DNA of 64,000 nt from the NCBI GenBank assembly GCA_022841345.1, contig JALHRR010000015.1, forward strand, positions 1 through 64,000. The letters are read 5' to 3'. The translations under genes and the position numbers were made by a program. Below, piece by piece: positions 1 through 9,320 of the stretch (position 1 is its first letter; each line of letters starts with the position of its first letter). The notes beneath the pieces were generated by a model. The model had not been told where the DNA came from and did no database searches. It saw only the letters and a list, made by a program, of their open reading frames with translations. Source of the DNA: Saprospiraceae bacterium (lineage in GTDB: Bacteria; Bacteroidota; Bacteroidia; Chitinophagales; Saprospiraceae).

Positions 1-75
1 ATCCTGGAGTCAGAAGGAATTAACCCTAAAATCCCTTGGTTATATGATTTTAAACTCGACTTCAGATTTAAATAA
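1..75 (+). CDS. 3' end of a probable outer-membrane protein (partial)
   Basis: The first 75 bases read as an open frame of 24 codons closed by TAA at 73-75. The encoded tail ends YDFKLDFRFK, with alternating aromatic and polar residues. This is how many Gram-negative beta-barrel proteins end, because the last strand carries the assembly signal for the BAM complex. The start lies outside the window, so family and function cannot be named. The reading rests on the frame and the tail pattern only. It could also be a chance open frame, though an in-frame stop right after a barrel-like tail makes that less likely. It runs toward the minus-strand gene ending at 444, so the DNA between them is a convergent intergenic region. 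Confidence 0.55.
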   Translation: MLESEGINPKIPWLYDFKLDFRFK

Positions 76-150
76 ATGTAAGGCGAATAGACCTGAAAAA
101 ATCTTTGAAGCTTTGGGGACGCGCCAAAACTGTGTACTTTTATTTCCCTC

Positions 151-198
151 ACCCGGGGCTGCACCCCGGGTTACAAAGATTTTGCCACTCTGTGGCAA
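151..198. repeat. Pair of perfect hairpins between convergent genes
   Basis: Two adjacent perfect inverted repeats are seen. The first has 8-bp arms at 151-158 and 164-171 (acccgggg / ccccgggt) with a 5-nt loop. The second has 7-bp arms at 182-188 and 192-198 (ttgccac / gtggcaa) with a 3-nt loop. The GC-rich stem stands out in AT-rich DNA. They may act as a bidirectional terminator for the converging genes, or be an intergenic repeat of the type also seen near 56143, 57510 and 60040. No T-run follows either stem closely, which argues against a simple terminator. Confidence 0.6.
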
Positions 199-292
199 TA
201 ATTTCCTCCAATTCAGATGTAGAAATTGACAGCCGAACTGTCATTAACTAAACACCTCAACATCTAAACTTCTCTCCTCATCAGCTGTTCGC

Positions 293-412
293 CCTAAACG
301 CCTAAACGCCTAAACGCCTAAACGCCTAAACGCCTAAACGCCTAAACGCCTAAACGCCTAAACGCCTAAACGCCTAAACGCCTAAACGCCTAAACGCCTA
401 AACGCCTAAACG
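293..412. repeat. Tandem array of an 8-bp unit, 15 perfect copies
   Basis: The octamer cctaaacg is repeated 15 times without a mismatch, plus two bases of a sixteenth copy. Because 8 is not a multiple of 3, each frame meets all phases of the unit: every forward frame meets TAA and every reverse frame TAG within 24 nt. The array cannot be translated in any frame. It sits about 30 bp beyond the stop codon of the minus-strand AraC-type gene. Perfect identity suggests recent slippage expansion, so copy number is probably variable. It is not CRISPR, since there are no spacers. Confidence 0.95.
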
Positions 413-443
413 CCATTGGAATTCGCAACATTGAAGTTTCCGC

Positions 444-1013
444 TTACATCTGATCTAAATGTTTTCTTCTTATTGCTCTTCCATTCTTGAATTGAGTAGG
501 AGTGAGGCCGGTAACCTTTTTAAATTGATTGCTCAGATAAGCCACACTGGAATAATTCAACTGATCAGCAATTTGACTCAATGTCAATTCATCATAAACG
601 AGCAATTCCTTGACTTTTTCGATTTTTTGAGCGATGTAGTATTTTTCAATTGTAATTCCTTCCACCTCCGAAAAGAGGCTGCTGAGAGAATTATAATCCT
701 GATGCAATTTTTCTACTATCAAATCTGATAGATTAGATTGGATCGGCTCATTATTCACGTGGACAATTTCAACAATGAGGGATTTTATCTGCTCAATAAG
801 TTTACTTTTTTTGTCATCAATTAATTCAAAACCCAGCATTTCCAATTCATTTGCCAGCTTTGATTTTGTCTCCTGATCAGGCGAATTAACGAGTGCCACT
901 TCTCCCAGCTGAATGGAATGAAATTCAAGTCCCATTTTATGCAAGACGTTTTCTACTGCCATGATACAGCGTCTGCATACCATGTTTTTAATGAACAATC
1001 TTTCAGTGGACAT
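444..1013 (-). CDS. HMA-like domain / AraC-type transcription regulator
   Basis: 189 residues. The N-terminus (about 1-70) reads like a heavy-metal-associated ferredoxin-like domain: IKNMVCRRC gives a Cys13-x-x-Cys16 pair where such domains bind metal, followed by a beta-alpha-beta pattern ending LGFELIDD. Residues about 90-185 form an AraC HTH region, with LTLSQIADQLNYSS and a second helix ending KKVTGLTPTQFK. The ordinary AraC ligand-binding cupin is absent. The gene is the last of a four-gene minus-strand group (4-TM protein, DnaJ-like, OsmC, this gene), 49 bp after osmC-like. A second gene of the same architecture lies at 39606-40244 beside other stress genes. Metal or thiol sensing is inference from the CxxC. 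The AraC assignment is firm; the HMA assignment is by pattern. Confidence 0.85.
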   Translation of the reverse strand: MSTERLFIKNMVCRRCIMAVENVLHKMGLEFHSIQLGEVALVNSPDQETKSKLANELEMLGFELIDDKKSKLIEQIKSLIVEIVHVNNEPIQSNLSDLIVEKLHQDYNSLSSLFSEVEGITIEKYYIAQKIEKVKELLVYDELTLSQIADQLNYSSVAYLSNQFKKVTGLTPTQFKNGRAIRRKHLDQM

Positions 1014-1062
1014 AAGAGAATAGTAAATCTTTAATGATTCACTATATCAAAAGTAAAGAAAA

Positions 1063-1500
1063 CTATGAAAAGTTTACATGTGGCTCTAAATGGATTGTTG
1101 TCTTCACGGAATTTGAAATCAAACAATTCTTCTCACTCATTTCAATAATGCGCAGTGCTTTTTCCTGATTTCCGCCCTCAGGAATGGTAACCACAGGCTT
1201 GAGGGTAATTTCAGTAACCTGATATTTGCCATCCACTTTATCCACTTTACCGCTGGCATGAGAACTGAAATGCGTGTATTCCAATTTGGAGTTTTCAGCG
1301 ATTGCCAGGAAAGTAGTCATAAGACAACTATTGATTGCGGCTATGAAAAGATGTTCAGGTGACCAGATACCCGGCATTCCTTTTGGAAAGTCAGGAGGAG
1401 TGGCAACTTCTATTTGTATAGGCAGTTCAGCGGATACTAATGTGCCTTTACGATCGTGATTCCATTCCAGATCCAATTCATACTCATGCAGAGATTCCAT
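1063..1500 (-). CDS. OsmC family peroxiredoxin-like protein
   Basis: 145 residues, normal for the OsmC/Ohr superfamily. These cytoplasmic dimers reduce organic hydroperoxides using two cysteines. The two expected cysteines are visible: Cys59 in AINSCLMTTFLA and Cys126 in MSEKNCLIS. The PEHLFIAAINSC stretch is the typical helix carrying the peroxidatic cysteine. It belongs to the OsmC branch rather than classical Ohr by sequence style, but the exact subgroup cannot be fixed by eye. It lies 38 bp downstream of the CbpA-like gene and 49 bp upstream of the HMA-like/AraC regulator, all on the minus strand, which fits a stress operon. The start ATG at 1498-1500 is the only good candidate. Confidence 0.9.
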   Translation of the reverse strand: MESLHEYELDLEWNHDRKGTLVSAELPIQIEVATPPDFPKGMPGIWSPEHLFIAAINSCLMTTFLAIAENSKLEYTHFSSHASGKVDKVDGKYQVTEITLKPVVTIPEGGNQEKALRIIEMSEKNCLISNSVKTTIHLEPHVNFS

Positions 1501-1538
1501 ATTGATTATTGTTTTTATTTACTTTAAATTTTTAGATA

Positions 1539-2429
1539 TCAGTTTGAAATCCGGGCCAGCTCTTCGAATAGTTTTTTTTGCTGTTCGTTTAGTTTGGTGG
1601 GAATTTTTACCTGATATGTGATATACAGGTCTCCAAATTGTCCGTCTTTTTTATACACTGGAAACCCTTTTCCCTTCAATCTAACTTTGGATCCATTCTG
1701 CGTTCCGGCTGCAATTTTGAGTTTTATTTTGCCATTCATTGTATCAATTGTTACATCCGAACCCAGCACAGCGGAATAAAGATCAATTTCTTTATTAATA
1801 TATAAATCATCGCCCTCCCGGTTGAATGGTGTATTGTTAATGATTTGAAATGTAATCAGCAGATCACCTGCAGGGCCACCATTGAGCCCCTTTCCTCCCT
1901 GCCCTTTTAGTCTGATGGTTTGTCCGTCGGATATCCCTGCCGGAATGGTAATTCTGATCGCTTTACCATCCAGATTGAAGGTTTGCTGATGTGTCCTGTA
2001 AGCTTCTTCCAGGGTCAATTTCAAGCCGCTATTATAATCTCTGCCTTTGAGCTTCACCTCACTTCGGCGTCCGGATTGACGTCCAAACATGGATTCAAAA
2101 AAGTCCGAAAAATCGTATTCACCGAAAGTATCTGATTGTGTTTGCCTGCCAGCTCCTGAGCCATATTGTTGTTTGGTTCTCTGATACTGCTCATATTCCT
2201 CTCCGCGCTCCCAGTCCTTACCGTATTTGTCATATTTTTTACGTTTAACGGGATCGCTCAAGACCTCATTGGCTTCATTAATACGTTGAAATTTTGCACC
2301 CGCCTCTTTATCGTCGGGATTGAGATCTGGATGATGTGTTCGGGCCAGTTTTCTATAAGCTTTTTTGATATCTTCGGCACTGGCCGTTTTGTTTAATCCC
2401 AACACTTTATAATAATCTATAAACTCCAT
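1539..2429 (-). CDS. cbpA: CbpA-type DnaJ co-chaperone
   Basis: 296 residues. An N-terminal J domain (about 4-70) carries the His33-Pro34-Asp35 motif needed to stimulate DnaK ATPase. A Gly/Gln-rich linker with [14 protein letters not shown] follows, then two C-terminal beta domains (about 125-290, for example [20 protein letters not shown]) that bind clients. The four CxxCxGxG zinc repeats of DnaJ itself are missing, so this is a type II J-protein like CbpA rather than DnaJ. It lies 22 bp after the 4-TM protein gene and 38 bp before the OsmC gene on the same strand. The neighbours suggest a stress-induced set. The gene symbol is by family resemblance. Confidence 0.9.
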   Translation of the reverse strand: MEFIDYYKVLGLNKTASAEDIKKAYRKLARTHHPDLNPDDKEAGAKFQRINEANEVLSDPVKRKKYDKYGKDWERGEEYEQYQRTKQQYGSGAGRQTQSDTFGEYDFSDFFESMFGRQSGRRSEVKLKGRDYNSGLKLTLEEAYRTHQQTFNLDGKAIRITIPAGISDGQTIRLKGQGGKGLNGGPAGDLLITFQIINNTPFNREGDDLYINKEIDLYSAVLGSDVTIDTMNGKIKLKIAAGTQNGSKVRLKGKGFPVYKKDGQFGDLYITYQVKIPTKLNEQQKKLFEELARISN

Positions 2430-2451
2430 CGTGCTATTGAATATGAATGTG

Positions 2452-2880
2452 TTAGTTCAATTGTTTTATCCCCGGTATTCCAGGAGTCCTCATCAATAAG
2501 CCCAGTATGACCAACAATATTCCAATGATTCCCATGGTAAACTGAAGGACACTGAATGTTTGAATAATGATCACCTGGACGATCAACCAGACTAACAAAA
2601 TACTTCCTTCTATTGTTACCAAAATCTTTGAATACCGGGCGTTAAATACCAGCAGGATTGCAATCAGAAGGCTTAATTGTCCAATGACATTGAAAAGTAA
2701 CAGGCCGGGGATTAGAAAATCTTTAAAAGGACCCGCCTTCAATAATGCTGTGTGCATACCTATACTTTCCCCTGATGGGTCCAGAATGAGTGAGAGCCCA
2801 CCATACACGGCAGTGAATCCGTTGATGAGCAGTAAAAAAAGGGTTAATTTTTTTAAAGCCAGGTTTAGTTTTCGGCTCAT
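2452..2880 (-). CDS. Small 4-TM membrane protein (paralogue of 15335-15730)
   Basis: 142 residues with four hydrophobic segments (about 12-30, 55-78, 85-105, 112-130). Conserved features shared with the protein at 15335-15730 are NGxxAxYGG near the N-terminus, a FKD(F/Y)LIPG motif before TM2, and WxxxQVxxxQT before TM4. The two are clear paralogues. The family is unknown to me by name; the DPSG and PFKDFLIPG loops suggest a conserved Bacteroidota membrane family of no known role. It is the first gene of the minus-strand stress group, 22 bp ahead of cbpA. Translation starts at ATG 2878-2880. Confidence 0.8.
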   Translation of the reverse strand: MSRKLNLALKKLTLFLLLINGFTAVYGGLSLILDPSGESIGMHTALLKAGPFKDFLIPGLLLFNVIGQLSLLIAILLVFNARYSKILVTIEGSILLVWLIVQVIIIQTFSVLQFTMGIIGILLVILGLLMRTPGIPGIKQLN

Positions 2881-3283
2881 AGTTTCAGGCTATGGTATTT
2901 ACTTCCGATAATGTTCTATTTCTAATGTGAATGTAGTCTGATTTTATGTTGGGATGGATGATATTGATCAGGAAGGAAGATGAGGTTTGTCAATATTGGT
3001 GAGGGTGGTGACAATCGTGGAGCAGCCGTTTTCATTCCTGCTTGCATTAGCCATGCGAAAATATGTATATCGCGTATTATTAGATATTGCCTCAATTTCC
3101 TGATCTTCCTCAAAATAAGCGCATTTAATCTCCTTATCTTTTTTTCCGACTCACATTGTTTTGCTTTCAATTTTATTGTGTAAGAATACTTACAAGTCTG
3201 ATCTATGATAGTGTAACAATATACATATTTGGCCTTGATAACTTTGAGCTATATTATTATAATATACCTTAACCACCTGAATA
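2881..3283. other. Divergent intergenic region with the leader of the large DUF3494 gene
   Basis: This gap separates the minus-strand stress group from the plus-strand secreted protein. Two overlapping short frames at 2922-3170 (minus) and 2980-3183 (plus) have no recognisable content and I treat them as non-coding. From about 3160 the DNA resembles the stretch before the paralogue at 9391: gctttcaatt, a common 11-mer TAACAATATAC (3215-3225), a TAACTTTG -7 box (3239-3246), and aatatacctta before the start codon. Nothing else is identified. Confidence 0.6.
3215..3246 (+). promoter_or_regulatory. Promoter-like block shared by the two DUF3494 genes
   Basis: TAACTTTG at 3239-3246 fits the Bacteroidota -7 element TAnnTTTG. 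Fourteen bases upstream is TAACAATATAC, which also lies exactly 14 bases upstream of the TACTTTTG box at 9346-9353 before the paralogous gene. The spot where a -33 TTTG would be expected is covered by this 11-mer. Co-regulation is inferred from the matching arrangement. Confidence 0.45.
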
Positions 3284-6200
3284 ATGCAGCAAATTTTACC
3301 ATGTGATTTGAATTTCAACATTCAAAAACAGAATTCTCATTCTGAGATGCTTAAGATAGAATACCCCGCTTCCAATCCCAATATCCTATATCCGCCTGTG
3401 ATGATATCCAGATTACTGATATTAATACTAGCCGGACTATTAGTCTTCCTCCACCCATTAACAACAAATGCACAGTTGCCGAATCTGGGCACTGCAGAGC
3501 GCTTTGTCTTGTTTACCTCTGCAGGGGCAGTGGAAAATACCGGAATATCGGTTTTTAACGGGGATATTGGCACACATGTGGGTGCTATAACAGGATTTGG
3601 ACCGCCAACAGTGGTTAACGGAAGTATAGAGCAGGCAAATGGTATAACGGCACAAGTAGCATTGGATTTGGAGAATGCTTATAATCAGCTCGCTTCTCTT
3701 ACTTGCGGTGCAGTCATCGATGTCACGCTGGGCAATGGGCAAATACTTACTCCCGGCATTTACTGTACCGGAGCTGCTTCAACCCTGATTGGCAATCTGA
3801 TTATTGATGGTGAAGGGGATAATAGTGCTATTTTTATCATTCAAATCGATGGTGCTTTCGCTTCTGCTGATTTGTCCACAATTACCCTGATTAATGGAGC
3901 ATCTATATGTAATGTATACTGGCAAATAAATGGAGCCGTAGAATTGGGTGCACTTTCTGTCTTCAGAGGAAATATAATAGCTGCCGGAGCCATAAGTCTT
4001 TATTCGGGGGCAGCCTTATCAGGCAGAGCCTTGACTACTGCCGGAGCTATATCACTTGCGAGTAATGTAGTTTCCTTATGTGATGAAGGTTTTACCATTA
4101 TATGTCCACCTAATTTATCTGTGACCTGTAATGATAATGTGCCGGTTCCTGATTTTTCAAATCTTACAGTCCTTGGACATTGTGGCCCCGAGCCCATTTT
4201 TACAGTAGATCCGGATGTCATTCTTAATTTTGTTTGCGAAGGCAATTACATTATTTCCAGAGTTTATCGCGCTGTTAATGAATGTGGAGATGTGGCTACC
4301 TGCGAACAGATTATTACTCTGCTGGATGCAATTTCACCTGTATTGACTTGTTTTCCTGATGTTACGGTTTCTTGTGAATCAGATGTTCCTGCTGCAAATC
4401 CGGCAGGAATTCTTACAACAGATAATTGTGGATTGACGGCGATAGTAACCGTTTTGGATGATACATTCTCTAATATTATCTGTAACGACCAATTTACAAT
4501 ATCAAGAGTTTATACTGCTACAGATGCATGTGGAAATGCCGGTACATGTGTACAAACGATTACCGTATTTGATGACGGATTACCGATAATAAATTGTCCG
4601 GCTAATCTCCAGTTAACATGTGTTGCTGAAGTTCCTGTTCTCGATATTTCCAGTGTAGTTGTCACTGATGCTTGTGATCCTGCTGTGACTGTGACACTTG
4701 CTCCGGATGTAATAAGTAATATTACTTGTGAAAGCGGTTTTACCATAAACCGATTATTCACTGCTACAGATGCCTGTGGCAATGAAGCCAGCTGTATTCA
4801 AACTATCATTGTGAATGACGAGGTCGTTCCAGTTATCATATTTTGCCCTTCAGCCATTACCGTAGCATGTGACGCAGATTTACCGGCAAACGATATTGAG
4901 CTTTTAGTTGCCACTGATAATTGCACAGCATCAGGAGATCTGCTGGTGTTCAGTACCGATGTTTTCAATGGAGGAACCGGATGCGGGTCAAGCCCTGCTA
5001 TTACCAGCAGGATATATACAGTTCAGGATGCCTGCGGAAATGAGGCTACTTGCGTTCAGTCAATCACAATGATTGATAATGAAGCTCCTGTAATTACGAG
5101 CTGCCCGGCAGAAGTCAATATTGCGTGTGAGGCTGATCTGATTGCAGGTGATATTCAACTGATTGTTGCAAGCGACAATTGCACAGAAACTGAAAATCTG
5201 CTGATCAGCTTCGAAGAAATCAGTAATGGAGGCTCAGGATGTGGCTTAGATCCGCTCATTATTCAAAGAACTTATATGGTGAGTGATGCTTGTGGAAATA
5301 TTTCAACTTGTGAACAAATTCTTAACATCATAGATGATGAAGCACCTGTAATAGGAAATTGCCCGGCTGATTTGCTTTTAACATGTATTGATGATGTCCC
5401 GCCCGCAGAAGAACTAATTGCTTCAATGGATTGCAGCGAAGTTGTTGTCAGTTGGGCAGAAACAAATAATGGCGGAACAGCTTGTCTTTCTGATCCATTA
5501 ATTATTAGCAGAACCTACACTGCTACTGATGATTGCGGAAATGCAAGTACATGTTTACAAATTATAACTGTTATTAATGAATCAGTTCCGGTAATTGAAA
5601 ATTGCCCCTCCGATATTCAAATAGACTGCCTGGATAATCTTCCTGCAGTATCCTTTGTTACTGCTACCGGCATTTGTGGTATCGCAACTGTAAGTATGCT
5701 GGAAAGTAATAATAATGGGACTGGTTGTGGAAATAATCCATTGATCATTACCAGAACATTTACAGCCACAGATATATGCGGAAACGCAAGTTCTTGCGAA
5801 CAAACCATTACGATTGTTGATGATATTTCTCCGCTCATTCAAAATTGCCCGGCTGATCAGCAATTAGATTGCATTGAGGATGTGTCGGTTGCAGACCCGG
5901 GTCTTATTCAGGCAACTGATAATTGCAGTGCTGTGAATGTGAGTTTCGCAGAAAGTAATAATGGCGGTAATGCTTGTGTTTCTGATCCTCTTATCATTAC
6001 CAGGATTTATATAGTTTCAGATGCATGTGGAAATACTACAAGCTGTGATCAGATATTTACGATCATAGATGATGTAGCTCCGGTCATAACAGTGCTGCAT
6101 CCAACTTTAGGAGTGTTGACTGATGGAGAAACCATCAGCATTCAATGCGAAAGCAATACTGCCGGATGGAATGTAGATGCACTTTTGGAAGGAATGGCAG

Positions 6201-8992
6201 TCGTCACTGATAATTGCTCTCAGGATGCAATTATTGAATTTAATACGACCTCAAATGTCAGTAATGAATGCGAAGCAGATGGATATCTGTTGCAATTGAC
6301 TTATCAATGGATAGCATCTGATAATTGTGGAAATACATCTTCATTTTCAGTTGTGATACAAGTAGTTGATACCATAGCACCTGTTCTGACAGGTGTTCCG
6401 GATGATATCACAGTTAGTTGCAATGCTATTCCAGCGACTACAAGTGCTTTACCATGCGGAACTATCGCACAAGCATGGAGTGATCACATCATTGTTTTAG
6501 ATGAATGCGAATGTGCAGAAGTAACATTTGAAGAAATCCTCATTGAAGGAAATTGCAATACTGCCAATCTTATCTTAAGAATTTGGACAGGTATTGATAA
6601 TTGCGGTAATACAGTCCGTGACACTCAAAGAGTGAGCGTGATCAATGATTCGGCACCGGACTTTTTCTGGAATACAGACATTACCGGAAATATTGCCAAT
6701 GGAGAAATCCTGGAAGTAGAATGTTTTCAAGGTGGTTTGCCTGCATGGGTATATGATCTGGATTTCAGAAGTATGCTGGCATTCGATGCATGTCAGTTTA
6801 ATTCTGATCTGCGTGTTTCATTCAGTTATGAATTCCTGGGGTTTGGCGATTGTATCGCAGATGGCTATGTACAGGCTTATGAATTTGTGTGGACAGCTAC
6901 CAGCTCTTGTGGTGTTGAGGGAACGTTTAAATTTCAGATACATCTTACAGATACAACTGCACCTGTTATTGAAAACTGGAAGGAATTTGATTGTGCAGGA
7001 CCTTTTGTTGAAAATAAATGGATTATAGCAGAATCTTGTACCGGAGTAACTTTTGACCTGACGGAGAATAACGTACCCAGCATCTGCTTGCCGGGCCAGG
7101 TGGATGTCCTCAGAACGCTGATTGTGACAGATGGATGCAACAATTCTTCAGTATATCAGCAAATTGTAGCTAGTGCTGATGCAGGCCCGGTTTTCGAATG
7201 GAGGTCTGATTCATTGAATAATGTGCTAAGTGGGGATACCATCCAATTGGAATGTAGTTTGGTATCTGGTAATATAAGTGGAATCAATAAACATGACCTG
7301 CTGGTAAGTTCGGTTTGCAGTAACATTCTGAATGTTGATTTCAGAGAAGAACTGATGTATGAAGGAGATTGTGATGAAAATGAATTTTTAAAAACTGTCA
7401 GGCTGACCTGGACTGCAACTGATGAATGTCTTCAAACCAGTGTATTCGTTTTGATGGTTAATCTTGTGGATAATACAGCCCCGGTGATTCATGCTCCAAG
7501 CCACATTACGGTGATTTGTGGACAAGCAATTCCTGCTCCATTTGTAACAGATTGTTCTGAACTGAGTGTCAGAATGGAAGAGGTTTCCCGTACCGCTTCA
7601 GAATGTCCCGATTACATAACTATTCTAAGAAATATCATCGCTTCTGATGAATGTGGAAATTCAACCATGGTGGTGCAGGAAATAACAATGACGAATACGG
7701 GAATGGACATGTTTGCAGGGATAGCCGCTGTTATTTGTGTAACCGGGATGCCGGTACCGGCATTGCCTTTAATTACAGATCCCTGTTCAGGAGAGATCTT
7801 AGTCCCGGAAGTAACCATTGAAGGCATACATTCTGACTGCGGATTACCGGGTACCATGCGTCGTAGGATCAGGTTGACAAATGATTGTGGAATTGTTTCT
7901 GAAATGGATCAAACTATCCTTATCAGGTCACAATTGACACCTGAGCTTGTGATTGCTCATCCCATTTATGGCATAATTGAAAATAATGCACAGTTTGATC
8001 TGGAATGTGGTGATCATGAAATTAATTTTAATCTGAGACAAGCCCTCCTGATCAACGCTTGTCCCGGAGATGAAATCCGGTTTGAAATGAATGAAGTAGT
8101 ATCTGCTGATTGTAAAAAAGATGGATTTATTAGCAGGATGGAATACAGATGGACTGCAGATGATGTCTGTGGAAATGAAACAGTATTTAGCATATTTGTA
8201 AATTTCACAGATACTCAAGCTCCTGTATTCACAAACATACCTCTTAATCTGGAAATCATTTGCGGAGTGGCTCCTGATATAAATGCACCTGAGGTTTCAG
8301 ACCTGTGTTCTGAGGTAGTTGTTACTTTTTCAGAAGCGCGTGTTGAGCAGGATGGAGAAGTATTTATGATCAGAACCTGGATTGCAGAAGACGAATGTGG
8401 AAATACGTCGGAGGTATCTCAGGATATCACGATGAGAAGTAATTCTGAGTTTGATTGCAACATTGAGCTTCCGGATTCAATTCTGTGCAATGGCGACAGT
8501 ATTAGAATCACTACAAATATAACCGGACCTTATACTTACATCTGGGAAGTAGAAGGTGGGGCCTGCATTATTACAGGAGGACAAGGAACTTCCACTATAA
8601 CTATCAATATTGGCTTTTCAGATGTCACCGTCAGGCTTATAGTGATTGATGATAATGGTTGTCTGATAGAATGTGAGCAAACATTTAGTTGTGCGTCTGA
8701 TCAATCATTTTCCGGGCTGAAAAATGGTACCGGCAACCTGCAGGTGACAGCGTTATTTCCTAATCCGGCTGATGATGAAATCAATCTTGGGTACACTTCA
8801 GTCGTTGAGACTACGGGAAGAATCCGTGTTTTCGACTTATTAGGTAACACTCATTTTATGACAAATGTGGATATCCACAAAGGATTGAATCAATTACAGA
8901 TTGCATTGGATCAGCTTTCATTACCAGGATTTTATTTTATAGAGCTGGAATCTGAAAATGTAATGAAGACATATCGTTTTATTAAAAACTAG
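3284..8992 (+). CDS. Giant secreted DUF3494 (ice-binding-like) protein with about 17 Cys-rich repeats and T9SS sorting domain
   Basis: 1902 residues. A long N-terminal stretch of about 40 residues precedes the hydrophobic core of a signal peptide (MISRLLILILAGLLVF, cleavage near TNA-Q). The paralogue at 9391 shares this extension (MQQIL), so the upstream ATG is supported. Residues about 65-270 form a DUF3494 domain, the beta-helical fold of many ice-binding and adhesin proteins (NLGTAERFVLFTSAGA, LTPGIYCTGA). Then come about 17 HYR/Ig-like units, each with a D-x-CGN motif and CP...C pairs (for example DACGNEATCVQSI). A PKD-like unit lies at about 1723-1802, and a type A T9SS sorting domain (LFPNPADDEINL to the C-terminus) at about 1820-1902. 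It is probably a cell-surface adhesin; true ice binding is not shown. A terminator follows at 9053. Confidence 0.9.
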   Translation: MQQILPCDLNFNIQKQNSHSEMLKIEYPASNPNILYPPVMISRLLILILAGLLVFLHPLTTNAQLPNLGTAERFVLFTSAGAVENTGISVFNGDIGTHVGAITGFGPPTVVNGSIEQANGITAQVALDLENAYNQLASLTCGAVIDVTLGNGQILTPGIYCTGAASTLIGNLIIDGEGDNSAIFIIQIDGAFASADLSTITLINGASICNVYWQINGAVELGALSVFRGNIIAAGAISLYSGAALSGRALTTAGAISLASNVVSLCDEGFTIICPPNLSVTCNDNVPVPDFSNLTVLGHCGPEPIFTVDPDVILNFVCEGNYIISRVYRAVNECGDVATCEQIITLLDAISPVLTCFPDVTVSCESDVPAANPAGILTTDNCGLTAIVTVLDDTFSNIICNDQFTISRVYTATDACGNAGTCVQTITVFDDGLPIINCPANLQLTCVAEVPVLDISSVVVTDACDPAVTVTLAPDVISNITCESGFTINRLFTATDACGNEASCIQTIIVNDEVVPVIIFCPSAITVACDADLPANDIELLVATDNCTASGDLLVFSTDVFNGGTGCGSSPAITSRIYTVQDACGNEATCVQSITMIDNEAPVITSCPAEVNIACEADLIAGDIQLIVASDNCTETENLLISFEEISNGGSGCGLDPLIIQRTYMVSDACGNISTCEQILNIIDDEAPVIGNCPADLLLTCIDDVPPAEELIASMDCSEVVVSWAETNNGGTACLSDPLIISRTYTATDDCGNASTCLQIITVINESVPVIENCPSDIQIDCLDNLPAVSFVTATGICGIATVSMLESNNNGTGCGNNPLIITRTFTATDICGNASSCEQTITIVDDISPLIQNCPADQQLDCIEDVSVADPGLIQATDNCSAVNVSFAESNNGGNACVSDPLIITRIYIVSDACGNTTSCDQIFTIIDDVAPVITVLHPTLGVLTDGETISIQCESNTAGWNVDALLEGMAVVTDNCSQDAIIEFNTTSNVSNECEADGYLLQLTYQWIASDNCGNTSSFSVVIQVVDTIAPVLTGVPDDITVSCNAIPATTSALPCGTIAQAWSDHIIVLDECECAEVTFEEILIEGNCNTANLILRIWTGIDNCGNTVRDTQRVSVINDSAPDFFWNTDITGNIANGEILEVECFQGGLPAWVYDLDFRSMLAFDACQFNSDLRVSFSYEFLGFGDCIADGYVQAYEFVWTATSSCGVEGTFKFQIHLTDTTAPVIENWKEFDCAGPFVENKWIIAESCTGVTFDLTENNVPSICLPGQVDVLRTLIVTDGCNNSSVYQQIVASADAGPVFEWRSDSLNNVLSGDTIQLECSLVSGNISGINKHDLLVSSVCSNILNVDFREELMYEGDCDENEFLKTVRLTWTATDECLQTSVFVLMVNLVDNTAPVIHAPSHITVICGQAIPAPFVTDCSELSVRMEEVSRTASECPDYITILRNIIASDECGNSTMVVQEITMTNTGMDMFAGIAAVICVTGMPVPALPLITDPCSGEILVPEVTIEGIHSDCGLPGTMRRRIRLTNDCGIVSEMDQTILIRSQLTPELVIAHPIYGIIENNAQFDLECGDHEINFNLRQALLINACPGDEIRFEMNEVVSADCKKDGFISRMEYRWTADDVCGNETVFSIFVNFTDTQAPVFTNIPLNLEIICGVAPDINAPEVSDLCSEVVVTFSEARVEQDGEVFMIRTWIAEDECGNTSEVSQDITMRSNSEFDCNIELPDSILCNGDSIRITTNITGPYTYIWEVEGGACIITGGQGTSTITINIGFSDVTVRLIVIDDNGCLIECEQTFSCASDQSFSGLKNGTGNLQVTALFPNPADDEINLGYTSVVETTGRIRVFDLLGNTHFMTNVDIHKGLNQLQIALDQLSLPGFYFIELESENVMKTYRFIKN

Positions 8993-9052
8993 TAAGAGAA
9001 CTTTGTTGAAGGCAAGTGAGATAGTGGGATATTTCAACTTGTTTTGAGTTAG

Positions 9053-9086
9053 GCATCCGGTGTGTTTTCATGCCGGATGTTTTTTG
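9053..9086 (+). terminator. Rho-independent terminator of the giant DUF3494 gene
   Basis: Seven-base arms catccgg (9054-9060) and ccggatg (9073-9079) flank a 12-nt loop and are followed at once by a T-run (9080-9085). It lies about 60 bp after the stop codon at 8992, so the two DUF3494 genes probably have separate transcripts. Confidence 0.75.
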
Positions 9087-9320
9087 TATAGGAGTATTGT
9101 TGCTTTTTGTATATATTTTTAAATTGCTCAAGTGTGGAGTACTTTCAGGTCTGAGTTGAGCCCCGGAATTTGAAATCATGATTATATTGTAACTACCATC
9201 TCCCCCATTGTTTTCACAGAGAATAAACATATAACAATGCTTTTTCATTATTCCGGCTCCTTTAGTTTTGCTTTCAATTATATCGCATAGAAAAACTTAC
9301 AACTCTTATCAATAATTGTA

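Noticed and set aside
293-412. CRISPR array
   Set aside because: The units are contiguous 8-mers without spacers and there are no cas genes in the window.
2922-3183. Two overlapping short frames on opposite strands
   Set aside because: No recognisable features, and they overlap each other in a region that carries a promoter.
8982-9248. 88-codon minus-strand frame
   Set aside because: It contains the terminator of the upstream gene and has no recognisable content.
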